Under the pieces are notes generated by a model that saw nothing but the letters and a program-made list of their open reading frames with translations, did no database searches and was not told the origin of the DNA. Below are positions 1 to 6,261 of a DNA stretch of 6,261 nt, piece after piece. Positions within the stretch are counted from its first letter, which is position 1; every line of letters starts with the position of its first letter. The stretch is taken from assembly GCA_007130585.1 (NCBI GenBank), contig SLSE01000155.1, positions 1 to 6,261 of the forward strand. Direction: 5' to 3'. The position numbers and the translations under genes were made by a program. This stretch comes from Syntrophomonadaceae bacterium (GTDB lineage: Bacteria > Bacillota > Dethiobacteria > DTU022).

Positions 1-576
1 CAGAAAGGTTTCCTGGCAGAAATTGAAGTCGAGCAGATGGAGCGCTTCCTGCAGTACATAGCCAGCGGGCAGTACGATTACCAGGAACGGATGATGATGG
101 AGACCCGCCTGAAGCGGGGCGACGAAGAGCTGGGCAGCTACCTCGCCCTCAATGATATTGTCGTCTCGCGGGGGCCTTTTTCGCGCATAATCAAGATTGA
201 AACGTATGTTAACGAGGAATACATGGAAAGCTACTCCGGCGACGGGGTTATTGTTGCTACTCCCACCGGGTCAACCGGCTATTCGCTTTCAGCCGGGGGG
301 CCGATTGTCAACCCGTCCATGGAGCTTTTTGTAGTCACCCCGATCTGCCCCCACAGCCTTTACAACCGCTCACTGATTATCAACGGTGACGATATTATGA
401 AGCTGCGGGTTGATTCCCGCCAGGTCCAGGTCGTCCTGACGGTTGACGGCCAGGTCCGTTTCGCCCTGGAAGACGGGGATCAGATCTTTGTCAGCCGTTC
501 CGGCCATAAAATAAAGATGGTCTGTTTCCACGACTATTCTTTCTACAGGATGCTGCACCAGAAGCTGAAAGGTTAA
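1..576 (+). CDS. nadK: NAD kinase (ATP-NAD kinase), 5'-truncated by window edge
   Basis: The open frame runs into the window from its first base, so the N-terminus, including the GGDGT nucleotide-binding motif, lies upstream; the first ATG in view (37) is internal. NAD kinase phosphorylates NAD to NADP in the cytosol and is the sole source of NADP. About 191 C-terminal residues are visible, against a usual total near 285. The family motifs appear in order: GFLAEIE at the window start, the ND pair (nt 151-156), the glycine-rich core containing GDGVIVATPTGSTGYS (from nt 238), VTPICPHSL, and VDGQ near nt 442-453 in the C-terminal beta-sandwich. Nothing in the visible part looks broken. The gene ends 58 bases before recN on the same strand. 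argR, often found between these two genes in Firmicutes, is missing. Family assignment is secure. Confidence 0.96.
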   Translation, partial: QKGFLAEIEVEQMERFLQYIASGQYDYQERMMMETRLKRGDEELGSYLALNDIVVSRGPFSRIIKIETYVNEEYMESYSGDGVIVATPTGSTGYSLSAGGPIVNPSMELFVVTPICPHSLYNRSLIINGDDIMKLRVDSRQVQVVLTVDGQVRFALEDGDQIFVSRSGHKIKMVCFHDYSFYRMLHQKLKG

Positions 577-634
577 GCAAAAACAAACGGGTCAAAAAGA
601 GTTACGGCCCTGGCATAAAACGGGAGGATCCTGG

Positions 635-2356
635 ATGCTTGTTCAATTAAGAGTAACCGATTACGCCCTGATCGAAGACCTGACCTTAAACTTTAATCCC
701 GGTTTAAATATACTGAGCGGCGAAACGGGCGCCGGAAAGTCCATTGTGATAGGAGCCATGAATCTCCTGCTTGGCGAGAGGGCGGCGGCGGACCAGATTC
801 GCCAGGGCCGGGAAACGGCCGCTGTCGAGGGGATTATCAGCTGCGACTCCGGACTGCGAACCCGGATTGACCGGCTCCTCGAAGAAGCAGGTATTGCCGG
901 CGGGGATGAATTGATTGTAGCCCGCGAGGTTTTTCGCACCGGACGCAGCGTGGCCAGGGTCAACGGCCGGGCTGTTCCCGTTTCATTTCTCAGGGAACTG
1001 GGCCAGCTGCTCATCGACCTGCACGGACAGCACCAGCACCAGTCTTTGCTGCGCCCGGAAAGGCACATTGAACTGCTTGATTCTTTCGGCGGCACTGAAC
1101 TTGACGGGGCTGCCGGAAAAGTGTCCTCCCTCTACAGCAGGTGGCGGGAGAAAAGAAAAGAGCTCTCGGCCCTGGGTGAAAACAGCGCGGAAAGGGAAAG
1201 AAATATCGATATCCTCTCATTTCAACTCAGGGAAATCAGGGAAGCAGAACTGCAGGCGGGGGAAGACCTGGAACTGTCCCGAAGGGAAAAGATACTGGCT
1301 AACGCTGAAAAGCTCTGCACCCTGACTGCCCGGGCCTATGCCGATATTTATGCCGGCGAAGACGGAGAAGACGGCAGCCCGGTAGAAGCCCTTTTCGACC
1401 GCCTGAACCGGTCGGCGGCCCTGATTACCGAGGCGGCCGGCCTGGACCCGAAACTTGAACCGCTGCTGGATCTGCTCGGGACAGCCTCCGCGCAGCTTGA
1501 AGAGGTATCCCACGAACTGCGCGATTACCGGGCGGGTTTTGAATTTGAACCGGACGAGCTGTCCGCAATCCAGGACCGTTTAAACCGGGTTAACAACCTC
1601 AAGCGCAAGTACGGGGGGACGATAGAAAAAACCCTGGAATTTGCCGGTAACCTGGAAGCGGAAATTGACCGCCTGCAGAATAGCGAAGCCATGGCGGAGC
1701 AGCTTGAAAAAGAAATCTCGGGGCTGGAGGCTGAGCTTACAGAAGCCTGTGCCGCTTTAAGCGGCCTGCGCCTGGAGACGGCCCGGCGCCTGGAACAAAT
1801 GCTTGAAGACAGCCTTTCTGAACTGGCCCTTTCCGGGGCCCGCTTTAAAGTTGTTATAACGGAAAAGGACTCCTTCTCGCCGAAGGGCAGGGACAATGTT
1901 GAGTTCCTGTTTTCTGCCAACCGCGGCGAGGAAGTCAAACCGCTGGCTAAAATAATTTCCGGCGGCGAAGTTTCCCGGGTTATGCTGGCTTTAAAAACCA
2001 TCCTGGCCAGGGAAGATCCGGTCCCGACCCTGGTTTTCGATGAAGTGGACTCGGGGGTTGGGGGCGCCACCGTACAGAAAGTGGCTGAAAAGCTGGCTCA
2101 CCTGGCCCGGCATCACCAGGTGATGTGTGTCACCCACAGCGCCCAGATTGCCTCAATGGCCGACTCTCATTTCTACCTCTATAAAGAAACTGCCGGGGAC
2201 AGAACATTAACCAGGGCGGCCGGCCTTAAAAATGGCGAAATCAGGGAAGAGCTGGCCCGTATGCTTGACGGGGCCGGTGTAGACCGGGTCGGCCTGGACC
2301 ATGTAGACAGCCTTCTTGAGCGGGCCCGGCGCTTCAAAGAGGAAAAAGTTAACTAA
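635..2356 (+). CDS. recN: DNA repair protein RecN (SMC-like ATPase)
   Basis: A complete 573-residue protein, close to the usual 550-580 of RecN. RecN is a cytosolic SMC-like ATPase recruited early to DNA double-strand breaks, where it helps hold or bring ends and sister chromatids together for RecA-dependent repair. Visible motifs: Walker A GETGAGKS (residues 29-36), the Q-rich HGQHQHQ segment (130-136), ABC signature ISGGEVSR (441-448), Walker B LVFDEVDSGVGG (466-477) and the H-loop VTHSAQIA (499-506). Between roughly residues 155 and 395 lies a charged Glu/Arg/Leu-rich helical region expected to form the short antiparallel coiled-coil arm. The ATG is chosen because GGGAGG at 622-627 sits 7 bases upstream and the protein begins with the typical RecN N-terminal strand. 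No SOS (LexA) box was recognised in the 58-base gap, so it is probably cotranscribed with nadK. All catalytic motifs are intact. Confidence 0.97.
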   Translation: MLVQLRVTDYALIEDLTLNFNPGLNILSGETGAGKSIVIGAMNLLLGERAAADQIRQGRETAAVEGIISCDSGLRTRIDRLLEEAGIAGGDELIVAREVFRTGRSVARVNGRAVPVSFLRELGQLLIDLHGQHQHQSLLRPERHIELLDSFGGTELDGAAGKVSSLYSRWREKRKELSALGENSAERERNIDILSFQLREIREAELQAGEDLELSRREKILANAEKLCTLTARAYADIYAGEDGEDGSPVEALFDRLNRSAALITEAAGLDPKLEPLLDLLGTASAQLEEVSHELRDYRAGFEFEPDELSAIQDRLNRVNNLKRKYGGTIEKTLEFAGNLEAEIDRLQNSEAMAEQLEKEISGLEAELTEACAALSGLRLETARRLEQMLEDSLSELALSGARFKVVITEKDSFSPKGRDNVEFLFSANRGEEVKPLAKIISGGEVSRVMLALKTILAREDPVPTLVFDEVDSGVGGATVQKVAEKLAHLARHHQVMCVTHSAQIASMADSHFYLYKETAGDRTLTRAAGLKNGEIREELARMLDGAGVDRVGLDHVDSLLERARRFKEEKVN

Positions 2357-2364
2357 AGCCTTCC

Positions 2365-2372
2365 GAGAGGGG
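2365..2372 (+). promoter_or_regulatory. Ribosome binding site deciding the start of the sigma-54 activator
   Basis: GAGAGGGG lies 6 bases before the ATG at 2379. The same frame is open further upstream with a TTG at 2316, but that start would overlap recN by 41 bases, has no such site in front of it and would add a lysine-rich tail outside the CBS domain. The ATG at 2379 begins MRLEDMM, a normal opening of a CBS domain, so this site supports the shorter protein. Confidence 0.75.
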
Positions 2373-2378
2373 CAAATC

Positions 2379-4508
2379 ATGCGTCTGGAAGATATGATGA
2401 CCACTAACTTCGCCACCCTGAAGGCTGATGACAGCCTGCAGGACGCCGTTAAACTGCTCAGGAACAGCAAGCGTGACGGCCTTCCGGTGCTAAATGATGA
2501 CGGTTCCCTGGCCGGCATATTCACCAAGACCAACCTGTACGATTCCCTGCTGGAAAACCCCTCCCTGGACCGGCCGGTCAGTGATTTTTATAACCGCAAC
2601 GTCGTGAAGATTTACAAAGGTCTGACCTACGACGAGGTTATCGAGGCGGTCCGCAAAATACCGGTCGGAACGGGCGTGGTTGTAGACAGCGACGACAGGG
2701 TGGTCGGCCTGTTCACAAAGGTAGAATTGATCACGTCCCTGTTTAAGGAAGAAAGGCTTCTCAATACCCGGCTTAATGCCATGTGCCAGGCCATGCACAA
2801 CGCCCTGGTTTCTGTTGACGAAAAGGGACGCATCAACTTTATTAACATGGCGGCGGGTCAGCTTTTCTCGATCGATCACGGCCAGGTGCGGGGTAAGTTC
2901 CTCGATGAAATCATGCCGGGCCTGGATATGCGGAAAGTGCTGGAAACCGGCCTGGTTGAAATAGGAGCCGAGTACACCTCGGGCGATACCACAACCATGG
3001 TCAATAAAACGCCGCTCCTCGACGGCGGAAGGGTTGTCGGGGCGATTGCCATCTTCCAGGACATTACGGAACTGGAGTCAATTGCCGAAGAGATGGGAAC
3101 GGTAAAAAGGTTGAACCGGACCCTGCAGACAGTTCTCGATATCGGATACGACGCCCTGGTGGTGGTCGACGAAAACGGTTTGGTTGTCCTGGTAAATCGC
3201 ACTTTTCTCGACTTTATCCGCCTTGAGGAAGAAGCTGTTATGAACCGCCCGATCAGCGAAGTCCTGCAGAACAGCCGCCTCCATGTAGTGGTCAAAACCG
3301 GCATACCGGAAATAAACGATATCCAGTTTATTGACGGCAAACCCTATGTTGTTTCCAGGCTGCCCATAGTCAGGGATCGCCAGGTAATCGGAGCGGTGGG
3401 CAAAATCAGTTTTCGCCGCGTCGATGAACTGCGCAGCCTTGCCGCCCGCCTGGAGGCCATGAACAGCCGGCTGGTTCACTTCCAGGAAGAGCTTAAAAAA
3501 GCGCGTTTCCAGGAGCGTCCTTTTCATTTCGAGGATATTGTAACCATTAACCCGGCCATGCAGGCCCTGATCAGTGAAGCGCGGCAGGCCGCCCAGGGTT
3601 TGTCAACGGTGCTGATCAGCGGTGAAAGCGGTGTCGGCAAGGAACTTATGGCCCAGGCAATTCACCAGGAAAGTCCGCGCAGCGGCGCTCCTTTTGTCAA
3701 GGTTAATTGCGCCGCAATACCGGAAAACCTGCTCGAATCGGAGTTTTTCGGCTATGCGGGCGGAGCTTTTACCGGGGCCATGAAAAGCGGCAAAGAGGGA
3801 CTGCTTGACCGGGCCGACGGCGGCACCCTGTTTTTGGACGAAATAGGCGACATGCCGCTGTCCCTGCAGGGCAAACTGCTGCGGGTCCTTCAGGACCAGG
3901 CCTACGAGCGGGTCGGCGATACGAAAACCGTGCGGGTAAATATCCGTTTTATTGCCGCCACCAACCAGGACCTGGAAAATAAAGTTTTAGACGGCAGTTT
4001 CCGGAAGGATCTTTTTTACCGTCTCAATGTTATACCGATCCCGATTCCGCCCCTGCGGCAGAGGGCTGAAGATATAAAACCGCTGGTATTTGCCTTCCTC
4101 AACAAGTACAATGAAATTTTCGGCATGCAGGTCAGCGATATAGCGCCGGAAGCGGCGGCAGTCCTGCGTTTATATTCATGGCCCGGCAATGTTCGCGAAC
4201 TTGAAAACGTGATCGAACGGGCAATGAATCTATCGGTGGAGGAAGTGATCGGGATTGAACACCTGCCCCCGCACCTGAGGTCGGGCTGCCCGGCGGCCTC
4301 CTTAACCGGACAGCAGGGCGGACTGGATTCACAGGAAACTTTTGCCCCGGCCGTTCCTGCCTACCGCTGGGAACGCGAAGAAAGAGAACGGGAAACCATC
4401 CGCAAGGCGCTGAAACAGTCAGCCGGCAACAAGAGCGAGGCCGCCCGCATTCTCGGCATGAGCCGTTCCTGGCTTTATCAAAAGATCGACCGGCTGGGCC
4501 TGAAATGA
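2379..4508 (+). CDS. Sigma-54-dependent transcriptional activator with CBS pair and two PAS domains
   Basis: A 709-residue cytosolic enhancer-binding protein. Domains in order: a tandem CBS pair (about residues 1-125), PAS 1 (about 130-240), PAS 2 (about 246-350), a short heptad-like helix (about 348-378), the AAA+ sigma-54 interaction domain (about 386-620), a polar linker, and a Fis-type helix-turn-helix (about 670-708). In the AAA+ domain I see Walker A GESGVGKE (415-422), the sigma-54 contact loop GAFTGA (462-467), Walker B LFLDEIGD (484-491), the arginine-finger segment FRKDLFYRLNV (541-551) and sensor II WPGNVRELE (601-609), all intact, so it should be a true activator of sigma-54 RNA polymerase. 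There is no receiver domain, so control is presumably by a ligand rather than phosphorylation. CBS domains in known proteins bind adenine nucleotides or SAM, and PAS domains bind small molecules; the ligand here cannot be read from sequence. It starts 22 bases after recN and ends 47 bases before the acyl-CoA dehydrogenase, suggesting a role in acyl-CoA or organic-acid catabolism, as with BkdR-like regulators. That role is inference. Confidence 0.93.
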   Translation: MRLEDMMTTNFATLKADDSLQDAVKLLRNSKRDGLPVLNDDGSLAGIFTKTNLYDSLLENPSLDRPVSDFYNRNVVKIYKGLTYDEVIEAVRKIPVGTGVVVDSDDRVVGLFTKVELITSLFKEERLLNTRLNAMCQAMHNALVSVDEKGRINFINMAAGQLFSIDHGQVRGKFLDEIMPGLDMRKVLETGLVEIGAEYTSGDTTTMVNKTPLLDGGRVVGAIAIFQDITELESIAEEMGTVKRLNRTLQTVLDIGYDALVVVDENGLVVLVNRTFLDFIRLEEEAVMNRPISEVLQNSRLHVVVKTGIPEINDIQFIDGKPYVVSRLPIVRDRQVIGAVGKISFRRVDELRSLAARLEAMNSRLVHFQEELKKARFQERPFHFEDIVTINPAMQALISEARQAAQGLSTVLISGESGVGKELMAQAIHQESPRSGAPFVKVNCAAIPENLLESEFFGYAGGAFTGAMKSGKEGLLDRADGGTLFLDEIGDMPLSLQGKLLRVLQDQAYERVGDTKTVRVNIRFIAATNQDLENKVLDGSFRKDLFYRLNVIPIPIPPLRQRAEDIKPLVFAFLNKYNEIFGMQVSDIAPEAAAVLRLYSWPGNVRELENVIERAMNLSVEEVIGIEHLPPHLRSGCPAASLTGQQGGLDSQETFAPAVPAYRWEREERERETIRKALKQSAGNKSEAARILGMSRSWLYQKIDRLGLK

Positions 4509-4541
4509 ATTTACCGCCCTGTAATACTTAGCTTGCAAATC

Positions 4542-4548
4542 AAGGAGG
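4542..4548 (+). promoter_or_regulatory. Strong ribosome binding site of the acyl-CoA dehydrogenase
   Basis: AAGGAGG, 7 bases before the ATG at 4556, is a near-perfect Shine-Dalgarno and the strongest in the window, which predicts high translation of this gene compared with recN and the regulator. A short CTTG/CAAG inverted repeat (4532-4535 with 4541-4544) touches its first bases but is too weak to be called a control element. Confidence 0.85.
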
Positions 4549-4555
4549 TTATAAC

Positions 4556-5701
4556 ATGGATTTTGAAATGACTACCGAACAGCTGGCCATGCAAAAAACG
4601 GCCCGCGAATACGCTGAAAAAGAAGTGGCCCCGGTTGCGGCAGAGTATGACGAGAAGGAGGAAATGCCGGTAGACCTTGTACGCCGGATGGTCGCCGAAG
4701 GTTTCTCATCGGTCAGCGTTCCGGAGGAATACGGCGGGGCCGGCATGGATGAGATAACTGTCTGCCTGGTAACCGAGGAACTGGGCCGCGGCTGTGCCGG
4801 TATTGCCACCGGTGTCGGGGCAAACTCCCTGGCCATGCTGCCGATCCAGCTGGCCGGCAGTGAAGAACAGAAAATTAAATACCTGACCGAACTGTGTGAA
4901 GGAAAACTGGCTTCCTTTTGCCTGACCGAACCCAATGCAGGCTCCGATGTAAGCTCTATTTCAACTACGGCAATTAAAGATGGCTCCGAGTATGTTATAA
5001 ACGGGACCAAGTGTTTCATCACCAACGGGACTTATGCCGACTATTACGTGGTTTTTGCCGTGACCGACCCGCAGCGGGGGGCCAGGTCGCTGACGCCATT
5101 CATTGTTGAAAGGGACAGGCCCGGGATTGATGCCAGCCGCAGCGAAAAAAAGCTGGGTATCAGGGCAAGCAACACGGCGGTAGTTGTTTTCGATCAGGTT
5201 CGCATCCCAGAAGATAATTTGCTGGGCAAGCCCTGCGGTGGCTTCAGGGTGGCCATGGAAACCTTCGACATTTCCAGGCCGATGATTGCTTCACTCGCCG
5301 TTGGCCTGGCCAGGGCCGCATACGAAGCCGCGGCAAAATATGCCCGGGAAAGGGTCCAGTTCGGGAAGCCGATTATCCAGCAGCAGGCCATCCAGTTTAT
5401 GCTGGCCGATATGGCCATGGAAATTGAGGCCGCCCGCTCCCTGGTCCTCTTCACGGCGGGCAGAGTCGGAAAAGGCCAAAGAAACCTGTCCGCTTATTCG
5501 GCCATGGCCAAAGGATATGCCGGTGACATGGCCATGCGCGTTACTGTAGATGCCCTGCAGGTACTGGGAGGCTACGGTTACACCAGGGAATATCCCCTTG
5601 AGAAGTACATGCGGGATGCCAAGATCATGCAGATCTACGAAGGCACCAGCCAGGTCCAGCGTCTTGTCATAGCCAATAATATTATAAACGGCCGGATTTA
5701 A
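4556..5701 (+). CDS. Acyl-CoA dehydrogenase (FAD-dependent, short/medium-chain type)
   Basis: A complete 381-residue flavoprotein of usual family length. It oxidises acyl-CoA to trans-2-enoyl-CoA in the cytosol, passing electrons normally to electron-transfer flavoprotein. Visible signatures: GLTEP-type motif as CLTEPNAGSD (residues 122-131) that contacts FAD and substrate, FITNG (154-158), KLGIRAS (199-205), RERVQFGKPI (264-273) involved in the FAD-binding dimer contact, and QVLGGYGYTREYP (335-347) followed by YEGTSQVQRL (361-370). Glu362 in YEGTS is the expected catalytic base and is at the position used by short- and medium-chain enzymes. The segment FDISRP (237-242) followed by AVGLARAA resembles mammalian medium-chain enzyme more than clostridial butyryl-CoA dehydrogenase, but chain length cannot be settled by eye. 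No EtfA/EtfB gene is in view. The sigma-54 regulator directly upstream may control it. No signal peptide or membrane segment. Confidence 0.94.
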   Translation: MDFEMTTEQLAMQKTAREYAEKEVAPVAAEYDEKEEMPVDLVRRMVAEGFSSVSVPEEYGGAGMDEITVCLVTEELGRGCAGIATGVGANSLAMLPIQLAGSEEQKIKYLTELCEGKLASFCLTEPNAGSDVSSISTTAIKDGSEYVINGTKCFITNGTYADYYVVFAVTDPQRGARSLTPFIVERDRPGIDASRSEKKLGIRASNTAVVVFDQVRIPEDNLLGKPCGGFRVAMETFDISRPMIASLAVGLARAAYEAAAKYARERVQFGKPIIQQQAIQFMLADMAMEIEAARSLVLFTAGRVGKGQRNLSAYSAMAKGYAGDMAMRVTVDALQVLGGYGYTREYPLEKYMRDAKIMQIYEGTSQVQRLVIANNIINGRI

Positions 5702-5719
5702 GGCCAAAATAAATGTATC

Positions 5720-5746
5720 GGGCTGCTCCTGGGACAGGAACAGCCC
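5720..5746 (+). promoter_or_regulatory. Stem-loop between acyl-CoA dehydrogenase and Nudix gene
   Basis: GGGCTG (5720-5725) pairs with CAGCCC (5741-5746), and TCCT (5727-5730) pairs with AGGA (5736-5739), with one C/A mismatch between the two helices and a 5-base loop (5731-5735). It lies 18 bases after the dehydrogenase stop and ends just before the ribosome binding site of the next gene. No T-run follows on either strand, so it is not a classical intrinsic terminator. It could protect the 3' end of the dehydrogenase message, partly uncouple the next gene, or tune its translation; the sequence does not decide between these. Confidence 0.7.
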
Positions 5747-5747
5747 C

Positions 5748-5754
5748 GGGGAGG
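5748..5754 (+). promoter_or_regulatory. Ribosome binding site of the Nudix gene
   Basis: GGGGAGG sits 7 bases before the ATG at 5762 and only one base after the stem-loop at 5720-5746. This fixes the start of the Nudix gene; ribosome access could be affected by the folded stem beside it. Confidence 0.75.
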
Positions 5755-5761
5755 CGTTGAA

Positions 5762-6261
5762 ATGAGCGATCACCTGCATGAAAAAACCCTTTCCAGCAGT
5801 TATCTCTACCGGGGTAAAATTATAAACGTCCGCCAGGACAGGGTGGAGATGACGGGAAAAAAAGTAACCTTCCGGGAAATTGTGGAGCACCCGGGCGCCG
5901 TTGCCATGCTGGCAATAGATGACAGCGATAATATTATCCTGGTCAGGCAGCACAGGCAGCCGGCCGGGGAAGTCCTCCTCGAAATCCCGGCCGGAAAGCT
6001 GGAGCCCGGTGAGGAACCCCTGGACTGCGCGCGCCGTGAAATGCTCGAAGAAACCGGCCTGGAAGGAGCCGGCTGGAAGGAGCTCTTTTCTTTTTATCCT
6101 TCGCCAGGTTTTTGTGATGAATTAATTTACCTTTTCCGGGTCGAAGAGCTTTCAGAGTCTGCTGCTCCCGCCGGGGATCCTGACGAAAGAATCGTTATTG
6201 TCAGGATCCCGTTAACCGAAGCATGGGACATGATCAATTCGGGACAGATCAGGGACGGCAA
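5762..6261 (+). CDS. nudF: ADP-ribose pyrophosphatase (Nudix hydrolase, NudF type), 3'-truncated by window edge
   Basis: The frame opens at ATG 5762 and stays open to the window end, giving 166 codons plus two bases; family members are near 180-210 residues, so only the C-terminal tail is missing. The product begins MSDHLHEKTL and has the NudF-like N-terminal strand region with REIVEHPGAVAMLAI (38-52). The Nudix box is a perfect match: G78, E84, R92, E93, E96, E97, G99 in the G-x5-E-x7-REUxEExGU pattern, with the EE pair binding metal. PSPGFCDE (113-120) follows; a proline about 15-16 residues after the box is the known marker of ADP-ribose specificity. The enzyme hydrolyses ADP-ribose to AMP and ribose 5-phosphate in the cytosol, clearing a reactive product of NAD turnover. 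It follows the dehydrogenase by 60 bases that include a stem-loop. In B. subtilis the orthologue also lies on the recN side of the chromosome near spoIIM/xerD, as I recall. Nudix assignment is certain; ADP-ribose as substrate is likely. Confidence 0.92.
   Translation, partial: MSDHLHEKTLSSSYLYRGKIINVRQDRVEMTGKKVTFREIVEHPGAVAMLAIDDSDNIILVRQHRQPAGEVLLEIPAGKLEPGEEPLDCARREMLEETGLEGAGWKELFSFYPSPGFCDELIYLFRVEELSESAAPAGDPDERIVIVRIPLTEAWDMINSGQIRDG

Noticed and set aside
2316..2378. Upstream TTG start that would extend the sigma-54 activator by 21 residues into recN
   Set aside because: It has no good ribosome binding site, the added residues lie outside the CBS domain, and the ATG at 2379 has GAGAGGGG at the right distance.
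4500..4528. CTGAAA ... TAATAC as a sigma-A promoter for the dehydrogenase
   Set aside because: Only four of six and three of six matches; too weak to support by eye.
4522..4537. Possible sigma-54 promoter ending in TTGCA before the acyl-CoA dehydrogenase
   Set aside because: The -24 GG is absent (AA at 4523-4524), and transcription would start at the end of the Shine-Dalgarno, leaving no working leader.
4908..4922. TGGC...TTGCC resembling a sigma-54 promoter inside the dehydrogenase gene
   Set aside because: GG and GC are nine bases apart rather than ten, the rest of the -24 box does not match, and it codes for the conserved region before the CLTEP motif.
5664..5688. TTGTCA ... TATAAA as a sigma-A promoter for the Nudix gene
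   Set aside because: Each box matches five of six, but the spacer is 13 bases, too short for a normal promoter, and both lie in codons for the conserved dehydrogenase C-terminus.
5720..5746. Stem-loop as a rho-independent terminator
   Set aside because: No T-run follows on the + strand, and the - strand side has only a broken T-rich stretch with no converging gene needing it.
5291..5953. Long antisense open frame of 220 codons across the dehydrogenase end and Nudix start (and another of 181 codons at 1525-2070)
   Set aside because: Both lie opposite genes with full family motifs, have no recognisable protein character or ribosome binding site, and are expected by chance in GC-rich coding DNA.
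5919..6125. 68-codon + strand frame inside the Nudix gene
   Set aside because: It overlaps the perfect Nudix box in another frame and its translation is Ser/Arg/Lys-rich shadow sequence.

Overview
The window reads as a stretch of chromosome from a moderately GC-rich, Gram-positive anaerobe-type bacterium, most likely a Clostridia/Peptococcaceae-like Firmicute (Pelotomaculum or Desulfotomaculum relatives would fit). The reasons are strong GGAGG-type ribosome binding sites, the nadK-recN linkage typical of Firmicutes, a sigma-54 activator with CBS and PAS sensors, and an acyl-CoA dehydrogenase beside it. The taxonomic placement is inference from protein character and gene order; no marker gene is present to prove it.

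Layout: five genes, all on the + strand, tightly packed with gaps of 58, 22, 47 and 60 bases. (1) The 3' two-thirds of an NAD kinase gene (1-576; the start lies outside the window). (2) A complete recN (635-2356), the SMC-like DNA repair ATPase. (3) A complete sigma-54-dependent activator (2379-4508) with the order CBS-CBS-PAS-PAS-coiled coil-AAA+-Fis-type HTH. (4) A complete medium/short-chain-type acyl-CoA dehydrogenase (4556-5701). (5) The 5' part of a NudF-type ADP-ribose pyrophosphatase (5762 to the window end), preceded by a clear stem-loop. There is no gene-free stretch over 300 bases, and I saw no RNA gene, mobile element, CRISPR array or long repeat.

How the genes relate: nadK-recN is a conserved housekeeping pair, but argR, which commonly sits between them in Firmicutes, is absent, and spoIVB/spo0A, which commonly follow recN, are not here. 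In Bacillus subtilis, as I remember its map, the same order recN ... acyl-CoA dehydrogenase (mmg) / sigma-54 activator (bkdR) ... nudF occurs over a much longer distance, so this window looks like a compacted version of that block. The regulator probably senses a small molecule through its CBS and PAS domains and activates sigma-54 promoters for acyl-CoA or organic-acid catabolism. The adjacent dehydrogenase is the obvious candidate target or pathway member, but I found no convincing -24/-12 promoter in any gap of this window.

Most of the window is well-known biology. The parts worth a second look are the regulator (unknown ligand and unknown target promoter), the altered gene order, and the hairpin in front of the Nudix gene.
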